Origin: Thermoleophilaceae bacterium
GTDB lineage: Bacteria > Actinomycetota > Thermoleophilia > Solirubrobacterales > Thermoleophilaceae
Length of the DNA stretch: 43,376 nucleotides
Direction of reading: 5' to 3'
NCBI GenBank assembly: GCA_013813135.1
Contig: JACCSF010000088.1
Location: forward strand, 1-43,376
Each line of letters starts with the position of its first letter. Within the stretch, counting starts at the first letter, position 1. The notes beneath the pieces were generated by a model. It was not told where the DNA came from. It did not search any database and saw nothing but the letters and a program-made list of their open reading frames with translations. Position numbers and translations under genes: made by a program. Positions 7,158 to 15,463 of this stretch are shown here, piece by piece.

Positions 7158-7772
7158 CTACCCGCGTTCACCGGGCCTTGGCTCCCCGTCCTCAAGCACG
7201 GCCTTCACCGCGCGCGCGAGATCGGTTCGAAGCCCGGCTGGAAGTTTCGTGCCCGCGATCAAGTAACGACGTGCGGCCCCGTAGGGAAGGTCGAAGACGG
7301 CGAGGAGCGTTCGATCCAGTGCCGCTCGCGTTGGTCGCCCGTAGAGTCGGCGAGCGAGCTTGACGACTGCCGTCTCGATCGGGCGGTTGAGTTCTTCAAG
7401 CTCATCGGCAAGCTGCCCGCTTGGCGCTGTGCGTATTAGGTCTTCGCGCCGGAAGGAGACGAGCAAGCGGGCATCTGCGGGCTCCTGTTCGCAAAATTCC
7501 AGAATCGACTGGGCCGCCGCTAGGGCGGCGGCACGGGGGTCCTCATGCTCTAGCGCCGCCAAGAATGATGCCTGGGAGCGGCATACTGCTCGGATCCAGA
7601 GCCGCGTGAGCAGCCCGTCGCGTGAACCGAACCGGTGGTAGATCGAGCCGGTTGGCGCACCGCTCACATCGGCGATCGCCTCGACCGTCGCACTGCCCGA
7701 ACCCCGCTCGAGCAGGAGATCGCGCGCTGCGTCGAGCATGGTGTCCGAGAGATGGAGCCGGGGGCGCGGCAC
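7158..7772 (-). CDS. TetR-family regulator next to a shared operator
   Basis: 204-residue TetR repressor. The N-terminal helix-turn-helix is standard: MLDAARDLLLERGSGSATVE, AIADVSGAPTGSIYHRFGSR, DGLLTRLWI. The rest (residues 60-200) is a helical ligand-binding domain with no distinctive motif. The GTG at 7772 matches the usual start of the family (MPRPRLH...). Five bases upstream of it lies a 26-bp inverted repeat (7778-7803) of a type that recurs before five other genes up to 18.3 kb. The most economical reading is that this protein represses its own gene and those others. The ligand is unknown. Confidence 0.88.
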   Translation of the reverse strand: MPRPRLHLSDTMLDAARDLLLERGSGSATVEAIADVSGAPTGSIYHRFGSRDGLLTRLWIRAVCRSQASFLAALEHEDPRAAALAAAQSILEFCEQEPADARLLVSFRREDLIRTAPSGQLADELEELNRPIETAVVKLARRLYGRPTRAALDRTLLAVFDLPYGAARRYLIAGTKLPAGLRTDLARAVKAVLEDGEPRPGERG

Positions 7773-7777
7773 ACCCC

Positions 7778-7803
7778 CATACTAGAGAAGCCGTTCTATT
7801 TTG
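7778..7803. promoter_or_regulatory. Operator copy A of the 26-bp inverted repeat
   Basis: CATACTAGA, eight spacer bases, then TCTATTTTG. The left arm fits the CATANTAGA consensus exactly and the right arm has one departure. It sits directly before the TetR start at 7772, as expected for autoregulation, and probably covers the start of transcription. Confidence 0.65.
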
Positions 7804-7930
7804 TCCCTTGACGGTTCGGTTCCCCCTGCGGGCGGTCGTGGCTTGCAACGACCCCCGTGGTGAGCGAGCTTCGACGTTGGGGGCATGCCGGTGGTAGCTC
7901 TGTGCTCGAGTCTCTGTCGTTACGGGACCC

Positions 7931-8416
7931 TCAAGCGGCCGGCGTTTGAGCCGAACTCCTCGCGCGCGCAAGAAAGCGAAGGATCGCTGCCGTGTCGTAG
8001 TGAAACATCTGTGCCCTTGCGAACTTGTCGTCGCGCACCTCGTAGAGGCCCAGCACCGGCGATTCGAAGCGCTCGCCCTCGGGGCTGAGTGCGCGCTGAG
8101 TGTAGATGACCGTCACCTCGTCACCATCGGTCGCCACGACCCTCGGCTCCATCCGGCACTCGTTCTCAGTCGGCTGCAGCGGCCCCCAGGTGCCGAGCCA
8201 AGTCCGCTCAGGAGCCGACTCGAGCTGTTCGTGTAGCGCCTCCTTGCCGCGCATCACGCCTCCGTAGGGCAGCGAGCTGGCCTCATGGAACTCGACCTCG
8301 TCGTGATAGAGGTCGAAGAGCGCTTCGCGATCACGCTGCTCAACCGCTCGGAAAACCCCCAACACGACTTCGGCACTGCTGCTCATCTCGATTGCTCCGA
8401 TCTTCGCTGTCGGCAC
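7931..8416 (-). CDS. SnoaL-like / NTF2-fold protein
   Basis: 161-residue (or about 151 from the internal ATG at 8386, MSSSAEVVLG) NTF2-like protein of the SnoaL_2 kind: the first helices VVLGVFRAVEQRDREALFDL, then YHDEVEFHEAS, a middle RGKEALHEQLE, strands PRVVATDGDEVTVIY and VLGLYEVRDDKFARAQMFHY. Such folds serve as small-molecule isomerases or hydrolases or as binding domains; catalytic residues cannot be assigned. Operator copy B lies 25 bp upstream (8441-8466), so I infer control by the TetR encoded immediately downstream on the same strand. Confidence 0.8.
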   Translation of the reverse strand: MPTAKIGAIEMSSSAEVVLGVFRAVEQRDREALFDLYHDEVEFHEASSLPYGGVMRGKEALHEQLESAPERTWLGTWGPLQPTENECRMEPRVVATDGDEVTVIYTQRALSPEGERFESPVLGLYEVRDDKFARAQMFHYDTAAILRFLARARSSAQTPAA

Positions 8417-8440
8417 ATCCAGCTGCGCCCTGTCTCAGGC

Positions 8441-8466
8441 CATACTAGAGGAGTGATTCTAATATG
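8441..8466. promoter_or_regulatory. Operator copy B of the 26-bp inverted repeat
   Basis: CATACTAGA, spacer ggagtgat, then TCTAATATG: both nine-base arms fit the consensus and pair with each other except at the variable base. It lies upstream of the SnoaL-like gene starting at 8416. Between here and 8691 I see no convincing gene. Confidence 0.75.
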
Positions 8467-8691
8467 CACGAGATGCACTCGCCGGCCCATGGTCAGCTGG
8501 TTTCGCGTGCATTGCAGCTTCGCGAGTTCCATCAGGGAGGGACAAGCCTCTGGCCGCGATCACGAAATCCTCCCCAGAGTTGCCGCCCTGACGCCGTCTC
8601 GCTCGAACTCGAGCGAACATCGTCTTTTTCGCAGGTGCCGTGGTGGCGGGGGTGCGGCATTGGTATTGGCGCACGGTGCCGCTCGTGCGGG

Positions 8692-9513
8692 TTAGCTGAC
8701 TCGTTCGGCCAGGAACTCCTCCCAGGTCCGCCGGCCTACGGCTCGCTCGGGGGCCAGGTTGGCGCCGGCCCGGAACGCGCGTGCGGCCTTGCCTGGGAGC
8801 CGGACCGGCACAATCGGCCGGTGCTTACGACGGGCCCGCAGGTACCCGCGAAGCAGCCCGGCCATCCCGTACACCTGTGGCCCGCCCATGTCGGGCACCA
8901 GCCCGGCCGGCGTGCCGAGCGTCAGTTCCACGAGTCGGGCCGCCACCTCCCCGGTGTCGATCGGCTGGAACTGGAACCCGGCCGGGGCCGGTATCACGGG
9001 CAGCCTCGCCATCTGCTGCGCTGTCATCAAGAACAGGTCATGGAACTGGGTGGCGCGCAGCGTCGTCCATGGCAGGCCGGAGTCGGCCACCACGCGCTCG
9101 GCGGCCAGCTTGGACGCGAAGTAGCCGAACATGGCGCGGTCGGCGCCGCTGACGACTGGGATCCGGTCGGCGCCGACGACCGAGATGTACACCAGGTGCC
9201 GCGTCCTGGTCCGCGACGCTGCCCGGACCAGGTTCAGGGCCTTGTCCTCGTCGCCCTTGCTGGTGCCGGCGCAGTGCACGATGATCTCGGCCCCCTCCAC
9301 CGCGGCTTCGATCCCCTCGCCCGTGGCCAGGTCACCGATCACGAACTCGATGCCCTCCCCGGCCTCGCGGCTGCTCCTGCTGAGCACCCGTACCTTGCGG
9401 CCGGCGTCCCGCAGCCGCGGGACGACGAGGCGCCCGAGTGTGCCCGTGCCGCCGGTGACAAGAATCGGACCGTGTTCGTGATCACGCCCTCCGGTGCCTG
9501 TCGTTGTGCTCAT
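8692..9513 (-). CDS. NAD(P)-binding atypical SDR (NmrA-like)
   Basis: About 273-residue Rossmann-fold protein. The dinucleotide-binding motif ILVTGGTGTLG is near the N-terminus, followed by RVLSRSS, EFVIGDLATG and IIVHCAGTS; a YFASKLAAERV helix supplies the YxxxK-like position. This matches atypical SDRs of the NmrA/SDR_a5 type, which act as oxidoreductases or redox sensors. The ATG at 9513 is chosen because AAGGGA lies about eight bases upstream; an earlier ATG at 9561 has no such site. It is divergent from an ECF41 sigma gene. Oxidoreductase/epimerase genes are known neighbours and targets of ECF41 factors, and a candidate ECF41 promoter precedes it. Confidence 0.85.
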   Translation of the reverse strand: MSTTTGTGGRDHEHGPILVTGGTGTLGRLVVPRLRDAGRKVRVLSRSSREAGEGIEFVIGDLATGEGIEAAVEGAEIIVHCAGTSKGDEDKALNLVRAASRTRTRHLVYISVVGADRIPVVSGADRAMFGYFASKLAAERVVADSGLPWTTLRATQFHDLFLMTAQQMARLPVIPAPAGFQFQPIDTGEVAARLVELTLGTPAGLVPDMGGPQVYGMAGLLRGYLRARRKHRPIVPVRLPGKAARAFRAGANLAPERAVGRRTWEEFLAERVS

Positions 9514-9580
9514 GATGCTGTCCCTTCTGGCTTTCGTAGTGGTTCGGTCGATCGGCGTCATCTCGCCGGTCTAGTCCTAT

Positions 9581-9607
9581 GACCGATCACGAGATAGGGA
9601 TGTGACC
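9581..9607 (-). promoter_or_regulatory. Candidate ECF41-type promoter
   Basis: Read on the minus strand: GGTCACA, 16 bases, GGTC. The published ECF41 consensus is TGTCACA, about 16 bases, CGTC; this matches 6/7 and 3/4. It points at the SDR gene (start 9513) and lies directly before the ECF41 gene at 9609, the arrangement seen for ECF41 targets. Based on spacing and motif only. Confidence 0.4.
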
Positions 9608-9608
9608 A

Positions 9609-10467
9609 ATGCCCGACACCGACTGGCTGGCGCAGCGCTTCGAGGAGCACCGGACCCGGCTGACGGCGGTCGCCTACCGAATGCTCGGTTCGGCAAGCGA
9701 GGCCGATGACGCGGTCCAGGAGGCCTGGCTTCGACTCAGCCGCTCGGACGCGGATTCGATCGAGAACGTGGGGAGCTGGCTCACCACGGTGCTCTCGCGG
9801 GTGTGCCTGAACGTCCTGCAGGCCCGCCGCTCGCGGCCGGAGGTGCCGCTCGGCCCCGAGGCGTCCGAGCCGGCCGCCGGCCACGCCGCAGGGTCTGACC
9901 CCGAGCGCCGAGTCGATCGGGCTCGCGCTGCTGATCGTGCTCGACACGCTCTCGCCCGCAGAGCGCGTCGCGTTCGTGCTGCACGACGTGTTCGGCGTGC
10001 CATTCGAGGAGATCGCGCCGATCGTGGGACGCAGCGCACCAGCAGCGCGCCAGCTCGCAAGCCGCGCGCGCCGCCGCGTCCGGCGAGAAAACGCAAGCCG
10101 CGAGACGAACAGGCTCCGGCAGGCCAAGCTGGTCGACGCATTCCTCGCCGCCGCCCGCAACGGCGAATTCGACCGGCTGCTCGCCCTCCTCGACGCCGAC
10201 GTGGTCCTCAATGCGGACCAGACAGCGGCGCGGATGGGCGCAGCGCAGGAGATGCACGGGGCAGCTGAGGTCGCCGAATTTTCCCGGCGCGCACGCGGAG
10301 CCAAGCCAGCGCTCCTGAACGGAACAGCCGCAGCGGTATGGATGCCGGGCGGGCAGCTACGGGTCGTTTACGACTTCACGATCAGCGGCGAAAAGATCAC
10401 CGCCATCGACCTGATCGCAGACCCAGCGCGTCTCCGCCAGCTCGACTTGGTGATCCCGAACGACTGA
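9609..10467 (+). pseudogene. ECF41-family sigma factor with SnoaL-like C-terminus, frameshifted
   Basis: The first frame encodes sigma region 2 (WLAQRFEEHRTRLTAVAYRM, then LGSASEADDAVQEAWLRLSR and NVGSWLTTVLSRVCLNVLQ). Around 9880-9900 the reading must shift one frame, where LDTLSPAERVAFVLHDVFGV, FEEIAPIVGRSAPAARQLAS (region 4) and a C-terminal SnoaL-like domain (DAFLAAARNGEFDRLLALLD to IDLIADPARLRQLDL) continue to 10467. The SnoaL-type extension is the mark of ECF41 factors, where it takes the place of an anti-sigma factor. Both halves are well preserved, so a single indel, natural or from sequencing, is the only obvious lesion. Partner gene: the divergent SDR at 8692-9513. Confidence 0.75.
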
Positions 10468-10659
10468 CCACCGCCCGATCGATATGAATCGCGCGGGGAT
10501 ACCACAGTCGTGTCGAAGGCCCCCGCTCGGGCGCACAATCGCGGGTTCGACCACGGTCAGCGCCCAGTAGATCGACCGCGTCGCGCCCCCAACGCAAACC
10601 AACCGCGTGGGGCGTGGAATTCTCGCGATCACAACTGGTAGTTCCGATGATCGTTGACA

Positions 10660-10950
10660 CCTCTACGCCGAGGCCGGTCGATTGCGTGTACCCGATCTGT
10701 CTCCGAGGGGAGGAGGACATCGCAGCGTTCCTCTCGTCGGTTGGACGCTCCGGGAACGGGGAAGGGTTCCAGGCCCAGCTCATTCCCAGCTCAGCCGCTA
10801 GCTCGCCTGCGAGGTTCACGCCTTCGTCGGCCCAGACCTCCTGCAGCCCACAGATGTCCGGCTTGGCTTCGAGCAGAACCGAACGTATGGCCGCGGCTCG
10901 ATCCGCCACCGGCCGAAGCGCCACCATAGGTTCCAGGTGACCACGCGAAT
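10660..10950 (-). pseudogene. Endonuclease/exonuclease/phosphatase-domain fragment
   Basis: Starting at about 10950 the minus strand encodes IRVVTWNLWWRFGRW, the typical beginning of EEP (DNase I-like) enzymes. After a frame shift near 10910 it continues with RAAAIRSVLLEAKPDICGLQ and EVWADEGVNLAGELAAELGM, which supply the conserved LQE glutamate. Similarity fades beyond about 10730. The catalytic His/Asp motifs of the C-terminal half are absent. Its first codons are in frame with, and directly fused to, the truncated FAD oxidoreductase upstream, so this is the distal side of a deletion junction. Confidence 0.6.
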
Positions 10951-11493
10951 GCCCGCGGCCGGCGTGCTCGCACCTGCCGCTGCGCTCAACCGCTCGAACT
11001 CGCTGGCGGCCTCAATGCCCGTCATCCCGCCACCGCAGACCGCAGCTACTGAGCCTTCCGGCAGCTCGCTCAGAGCGTCGTTCAGCCGAGCCGCAGACTC
11101 AGGGCTCGCGAGCGAGTGGGCGTGTTCGCTGACGCCAGGAACCGACTCGGCGTCGATCGTGCTGCCCGTCGCGAGGATGACGAAGTCGAAGGGAATGCTC
11201 GCGTGCTCATCGCTTCCGCGAACGCGCACGAGTGATCGGGCGGTGTCGATCTCGTAAGCCTCGCCGCGGACGTTGGTCACCTTACGACCCGTCAACTTGC
11301 TGAGGTTGTAGCTGCGAACCTTCTGCCCCGCAGCAGCCTGATGCAGGCGCAAGCGCTGAACGAGCTCGGCTCTGGGATCGATGAGCGTGACCTCTGCGCC
11401 GCGGCGGGCGCGGCCGGCCACGCGCACGGCGGCCATAGCTCCGGCGTAGCCGCCGCCGACCACAACGACCTTCTGCGGATGCTCGATCTTCAC
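10816..11493 (-). pseudogene. NDH-2-like FAD oxidoreductase, truncated and fused
   Basis: The GTG at 11493 is preceded by AGGAGGG. The N-terminus has the FAD-binding motif VVVVGGGYAGAMAAVRV, then LIDPRAELVQRLRLHQAAAG, the ATG motif DFVILATGSTID and the second nucleotide-binding motif AAVCGGGMTGIEAASE. This is the pyridine nucleotide-disulphide oxidoreductase fold, closest to NDH-2/FIP-type enzymes. About 180 residues in (around 10950) the reading frame passes into an unrelated EEP-nuclease N-terminus and ends at 10816. The NAD-binding half beyond the second glycine motif and the C-terminal FAD contact region are gone. A full enzyme would need about 370-400 residues, so activity is very unlikely. 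Confidence 0.7.
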
Positions 11494-11636
11494 GTTGGCC
11501 CTCCTGTTCGGCACCGTCGTGCACTTAGACGAGACAGGGCCGGCCTGTGACAAATCAGGCGGAGCCTCGAGCTTCAACTCCTGCGATGACCGTCCATCGA
11601 CCGCCATCGAGCCTCATGTGAGGGCCACCGCATCTG

Positions 11637-12299
11637 TTAGCCCGCGCTCGCGACAGCCGCGGGCTCCCGCAGCCAGGTGACGCTTGCAAGCAGGATCCAG
11701 ACAAGCCACATCCCGAGCGGCAACGCTATCCCTCCGATCAGGCCGTTGCCCGAGTTGAGCGGACCGGTCAGTGACAGCACGCCTCCGATCGCCCCCACAT
11801 TCGCCAGCGCCCCAGCCACCGCCAGCCACCCGAGCCAGCGACTGAACGCGCCGGAGAAGCAGAGCGCCGCCAGTGCGGCGAAGAAGGCCACGCCCGCGAA
11901 GGCCGCTGGGGCGGCGAGCAGGAACCCGGCGGTGTGCAACTCGTACGTCGTCTGGGAGCCTGCGGAATCGAACAGCAGCGCAGCCGCTGCATCAAGGCCG
12001 AGTGCCACGTTTAGGGCGGTCATGAACATCACGGCGCTTGCGAAGACGACCCACGGGAGCGGACCCTCGCCGGCTTCCGTCCACAGGCGCTCGAGCAGTC
12101 CACCTAGGAACACGAGCAGCGGAAGGTAGCCCACGCTCACGCACATGATCACCGCCTGCAGCAGATCGGTGTGGGCCCGGTAGAACGGAGCTACTTCGGC
12201 TCGTGATTCAAGGCCGGGCAGGAGCGGGATCACGAAGGCCATCGGCGCCCACAGGATCGCGAGCGCGATGCCGCTAGCCGGAACCCAACGGCGACTCAA
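11637..12299 (-). CDS. Six-helix membrane protein of unknown function
   Basis: About 220 residues with six hydrophobic segments, among them ASGIALAILWAPMAFVIPLL, AVIMCVSVGYLPLLVFLGGL, VVFASAVMFMTALNVALGL, FAGVAFFAALAALCFS and GIALPLGMWLVWILLASV. The pattern resembles DUF4386-like integral membrane proteins, though I would not insist on that. The TTG at 12299 is chosen because GGAG stands six bases upstream and because the more upstream ATG (12428) would place operator copy C inside the coding region. Operator copy C (12343-12368) lies 44 bp upstream. No partner gene suggests a role. Confidence 0.72.
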   Translation of the reverse strand: MSRRWVPASGIALAILWAPMAFVIPLLPGLESRAEVAPFYRAHTDLLQAVIMCVSVGYLPLLVFLGGLLERLWTEAGEGPLPWVVFASAVMFMTALNVALGLDAAAALLFDSAGSQTTYELHTAGFLLAAPAAFAGVAFFAALAALCFSGAFSRWLGWLAVAGALANVGAIGGVLSLTGPLNSGNGLIGGIALPLGMWLVWILLASVTWLREPAAVASAG

Positions 12300-12342
12300 G
12301 TCTGGCTCCGTTCGCTCAGTCGCGCCGGGTGCATGCGTGTTC

Positions 12343-12368
12343 CATAATAGAGGATGTGTTCTACTATG
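12343..12368. promoter_or_regulatory. Operator copy C of the 26-bp inverted repeat
   Basis: CATAATAGA, spacer ggatgtgt, then TCTACTATG: both arms fit CATANTAGA / TCTANTATG exactly. It is upstream of the membrane-protein gene starting at 12299 and downstream of the acetyltransferase stop at 12395. Confidence 0.75.
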
Positions 12369-12394
12369 CTGCTGAGGCCACCCTGGACGTAGTG

Positions 12395-12790
12395 CTAATC
12401 GCTCTTCTTGAGTCTCCGAGCGGCCCATTCGGGGGCCAGAATCGACATCACTGCCAGCGATACAAAGGACTTGTGAGCTCCGAGCGCCCCGAAGGCATGG
12501 TCCAAGACAAGCGGGAGGGCTGGCCGCCCCAGGCCCTTGCCCGGCGGGGAGACCACGATCCTGCGCATCTCGATACTGCGGTTCTTGTCCAGGATTCCGG
12601 CAAGGAGGACGAACCCGACCGGGCGATCGTCGTCGGCGACGAGCAGGTGTGCCTGATCGGGGTCGTCAAGCGCGCGCTCATGCTCGTGTCGCGACCTGGG
12701 CAGGATGAAGTCTGCGGCTTCCGGATCGGACTCGGCCGAGAGCACGAAGTCGTGCTCGGCGGTCCCGGTGCCGCGAAGGTGCAGGGCCAT
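12395..12790 (-). CDS. GNAT-family N-acetyltransferase, C-terminus doubtful
   Basis: 131-residue protein with the GNAT core: VLSAESDPEAADFILP, DDPDQAHLLVADDDRPVGFV, then MRRIVVSPPGKGLGRPALPL, where the acetyl-CoA pyrophosphate loop (usually R/Q-x-x-G-x-G/A) appears as PPGKGLGRPAL. The beta-6/beta-7 end is unlike the family (HKSFVSLAVMSILAPEW instead of the usual D-V-x-x-x-N-x-x-A-x-x-L-Y pattern), suggesting a lost or shifted 3' end. It would acetylate an amine with acetyl-CoA; the substrate is unknown. Not obviously part of an operon. Confidence 0.65.
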   Translation of the reverse strand: MALHLRGTGTAEHDFVLSAESDPEAADFILPRSRHEHERALDDPDQAHLLVADDDRPVGFVLLAGILDKNRSIEMRRIVVSPPGKGLGRPALPLVLDHAFGALGAHKSFVSLAVMSILAPEWAARRLKKSD

Positions 12791-13028
12791 CCTTACGAGC
12801 CGGCCTGCAGCCTTCTCGGCTGGATGAGGTCAGACCGGCGCTCAGGATCGCTCTCGGACACGAGGTCGGCAGGCTCGGGACTCACGTCGACCGGCGGCTT
12901 TGGCACGGTCGCTGGATTGGTGGCTCGCCCGTGCGGCGGGCACCGCGGGTCGTAGCTTTCGGAACCTCGTGAACCGGCCGCCGGGACCTGGGAAGCGGCG
13001 CCGCTCTCGCCCCTGGGAATCTTCACGG

Positions 13029-13241
13029 CTAGGGGTCGTCGACGCCGTGGCCACGGTCAAGTCCTCCGTCGGGGACGGCCGGCGGGGCAGGGCGTTCGGT
13101 CGTCTCCGCCGGCGCGGCGGGACGCTCGGCCGGCGGGCGGGAGGGCATGGGGCGCGTGGGTTCGTTGTCGCCACCGCAGCCGGCGATAAGTGCGGGGAGC
13201 ACGAGCGCGGCGGCGATGCGGACGGGCGCGCTGCGCATCAT
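13029..13241 (-). CDS. Small proline-rich lipoprotein
   Basis: 70 residues: a signal peptide (MMRSAPVRIAAALVLPA) with lipobox LIAGC, then a short Pro/Ala/Glu/Arg-rich tail without predicted structure. Its ATG overlaps the TGA of the ECF41 sigma gene upstream (ATGA at 13238-13241), so it is probably translated together with that sigma factor. Not a known ECF41 partner. From 12791 to 13028 I see no convincing gene. Confidence 0.55.
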   Translation of the reverse strand: MMRSAPVRIAAALVLPALIAGCGGDNEPTRPMPSRPPAERPAAPAETTERPAPPAVPDGGLDRGHGVDDP

Positions 13242-14225
13242 TCCTGGCCCGGTTCAAGCGCGGAAGAGGCGCCGGAGCCCGCCCTGCGCACCCCGGCGCG
13301 CAGGATCTGCTTGAGGTCCGCTGTCGGCCCTAGGTGCCGCAGCTTGTCCGGGTTGACGATCGAGCGAACCGTCTGCACCACGTGGTCGGCAACATCGAGC
13401 GAGACGACATTGACCAGTTGTCCCTCCGAGTTGAAGAACGCTGCCCCGGGCTGGCCGTTGATCTCGAGCCGACGAAGCTCGAGACCCAGGCGCTGAGCGC
13501 TCGCGACGAGATTCACCAGCACGCCGGCCACGCGCTCACGGCCATAGACGGGTCGGGACAGCGCGGGTGCCTTGCCACCGTCATCGCCGTGGAGCACCAC
13601 GTCGGCCGCGAGGATCTCGGTCAACCCTTCGAGGTCGCCCTCTTCATAGGCAGCGAAGAACCGTCCGGCGAGCTCCTCGCGCCGCTCCCGAGACGCAGCG
13701 AATCGTGGCTTGCGCTCATCCACGCGACGCCGGGCGTGGACCGCAAGCTGCCGGCGGTTGTCCTCGGTCTTGTCCACGATCTCAGCGATCTCGCTGAACG
13801 ACAAGTCGAACACATCGCGCAGCAAAAGCACGCCTCGCTCGACCGGTGACAGGCTCTCGAGCAGCACGAGGAACGCCTGCGAGATGGAGTCGGCGAACTC
13901 GACCGGATCCTCGAATTCGGTCACCAGAGGCTCGGGTAGCCATTCGCCGACGTACTCCTCGCGGCGCACCCGCGCCGAACGCAGGTGGTCGATGCTCAGC
14001 CGCGTGACGACCGTCGACAGCCAGGCCCTCGGAGACGTGACCTCGCTCGGCGCCTGCCTCGCCACCTCGACGCAGAAACGCCTCCTGAGCGATGTCCTCG
14101 GCGTGGCTGACGCTGCCAACCATCCGGTACGCAATCGAGAAGAGAAGCGGTCGCAGCTCCTCATGCCTCGTCTCGGGCTGCTCCCGGGGCGGCTTCGGAG
14201 ATTTGCCCTCATGCGCCTCGCCCAT
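13238..14225 (-). pseudogene. Second ECF41-family sigma factor, frameshifted
   Basis: From ATG 14225 one frame gives the N-terminus and region 2 (LRPLLFSIAYRMVGSVSHAE, DIAQEAFLR). Near 14073 the reading moves to another frame: PSEVTSPRAWLSTVVTRLSI, DHLRSARVRREEYVGEWLP, LLESLSPVERGVLLLRDVFD, LSFSEIAEIVDKTEDNRRQL (region 4), and a SnoaL-like C-terminus ending at 13238 (RFFAAYEEGDLEGLTEILAA to VNVVSLDVADHVVQTVRSIV). Both halves are well conserved, so one indel explains the break. Operator copy D (14232-14257) is directly upstream, implying TetR control of this sigma factor. A 70-codon lipoprotein gene follows with a 4-bp overlap. Confidence 0.75.
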
Positions 14226-14231
14226 GATGCA

Positions 14232-14257
14232 CATAGTAGAGGACCGCCTCTAGTATG
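14232..14257. promoter_or_regulatory. Operator copy D of the 26-bp inverted repeat
   Basis: CATAGTAGA, spacer ggaccgcc, then TCTAGTATG: both arms match the consensus completely. It lies six bases before the ECF41 start at 14225. Confidence 0.75.
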
Positions 14258-14469
14258 AAGCCGATCGATGACGCTTGACACTGCGGATCGGAATCTCGGT
14301 CTCGGCCGTTTCGCAATCCAAAGGTCTTCCTCTGGGCCAACTGGGCTGGCAAACGCGGGCGCCCAGGAGTGCAGTCGCTCGCGGTCGCCAACGAGACCGA
14401 GGACTTGTCGCCGGCGACATCTTGGTGGTGATGATTGGGTGTCGGATCGCTTTGCGCGCTCTCGTGTCT

Positions 14470-14495
14470 GGTATTAGAATGCAGCATCTATAATA
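14470..14495. promoter_or_regulatory. Operator copy E of the inverted repeat, divergent outer arms
   Basis: GGTATTAGA, spacer atgcagca, then TCTATAATA. The inner TAGA-N8-TCTA is preserved at the same spacing, but the outer bases differ and instead form GGTATTA / TAATACC. It is 83 bp upstream of the hydrolase start at 14578. The rest of 14282-14577 shows no gene. Confidence 0.5.
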
Positions 14496-14577
14496 CCTTC
14501 CTCGGCAGGCAGCGGCTCCTCGCCACGACGGTCGGCTACCACCGGAGAGAACGTGTACGCAAGCGCATGAGGGAACC

Positions 14578-15418
14578 ATGAACGACGGTAACGAGGAGAT
14601 CCGCGAGCACGGCGTGGAGGTGTCCGGAGGGAAGTTCGCGATCAGCGAGCTCGGTGACCCCGCGGGGCAGCCGGTCGTCTACTGCCACGGCGGCCTGAAC
14701 TCGCGGCGCGACATCCACTTCGCCGCGCGAGTCGCGCGGCGCGCGGGCGTGCGGATACTGGCCATCGACCGCCCGGGGATCGGGGGCTCGACCCCACAGC
14801 GCGAGCGGACCCTCTCGACGTGGGGCGGGGATGTTGAGCGGGTTGCGGACGCGCTGGAGCTAGATCGCTTTACGGTGCTCGGCTGGTCCTTCGGAGGGCC
14901 CTTCGCACTCGCGTGCGCCTCAGTGCTCGGGACTCGCGTTGGAGCCGTGGGGATCGTCGGCGGAATGACACCGCTCGACCGGCCAGGCAAGGCGGACGAA
15001 CTCGGAACCGCAATAGGGCGAAGGCTGCTGCGCTGGGCCCCGAAGAGACCACGGGCAGCGGCGGCGTACCTCGCCAGCAGCAAGCTCGAACCGGCTGGGC
15101 TGCTGTACCGACAAGTCCGATCCGAGCTTCCCGCATCCGACGCGAAGGTACTTGACGGTCTCGGTCGAACAGCCGCGACCGCGCCTTTCCGCGAGGCTAT
15201 CCGCCGCACCCGGGTCGGATCGGGTGCGCTGGTGGCATGGGGATGAAGACACGTTCGTGCCGCTCGCCCACGCCCAGTACCTCGCGGCTCGCTTACCAGG
15301 GTCAAAGCTCACCGTCGTCTCGGGAGCCGGCCACTACGTACTCCACCGCGAGACCGGAGCGATCCTCACCGAGCTCGCCGCGGCATCCGACGTCGCGCCT
15401 GCCGAAGATCGGGCGTAA
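14578..15418 (+). pseudogene. Alpha/beta hydrolase with internal deletion and frameshift
   Basis: The ATG at 14578 has GAGGGAACC before it. The N-terminal part is intact: VVYCHGGLNSRRDIHFAARV (oxyanion HG), ILAIDRPGIGGSTP, FTVLGWSFGGPFALACAS with the nucleophile elbow GWSFGG (Ser about residue 103). Around 15195-15235 the reading changes frame and about 40 residues of the cap/strand-7 region are missing. The second frame then supplies WHGDEDTFVPLAHAQYLAA (catalytic Asp) and VVSGAGHYVLHRE (catalytic His), ending at 15418. All triad residues exist but in two frames, so the product is inactive unless the break is an assembly fault. Operator copy E lies upstream. Confidence 0.7.
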
Positions 15419-15463
15419 GGCCGTGTCGAGGCGGCAAGCTCCCGCAACCCTGGAGCCCTCCCG

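Noticed and set aside
6920..7195. 91-codon minus-strand frame between the TetR and ArsR genes
   Set aside because: No recognisable motif, overlaps the TetR 3' end, and has mixed composition without a ribosome binding site.
12842..13026. Short frames between the GNAT and lipoprotein genes
   Set aside because: Arg/Pro-rich low-complexity translations in several frames with no start signals or motifs.
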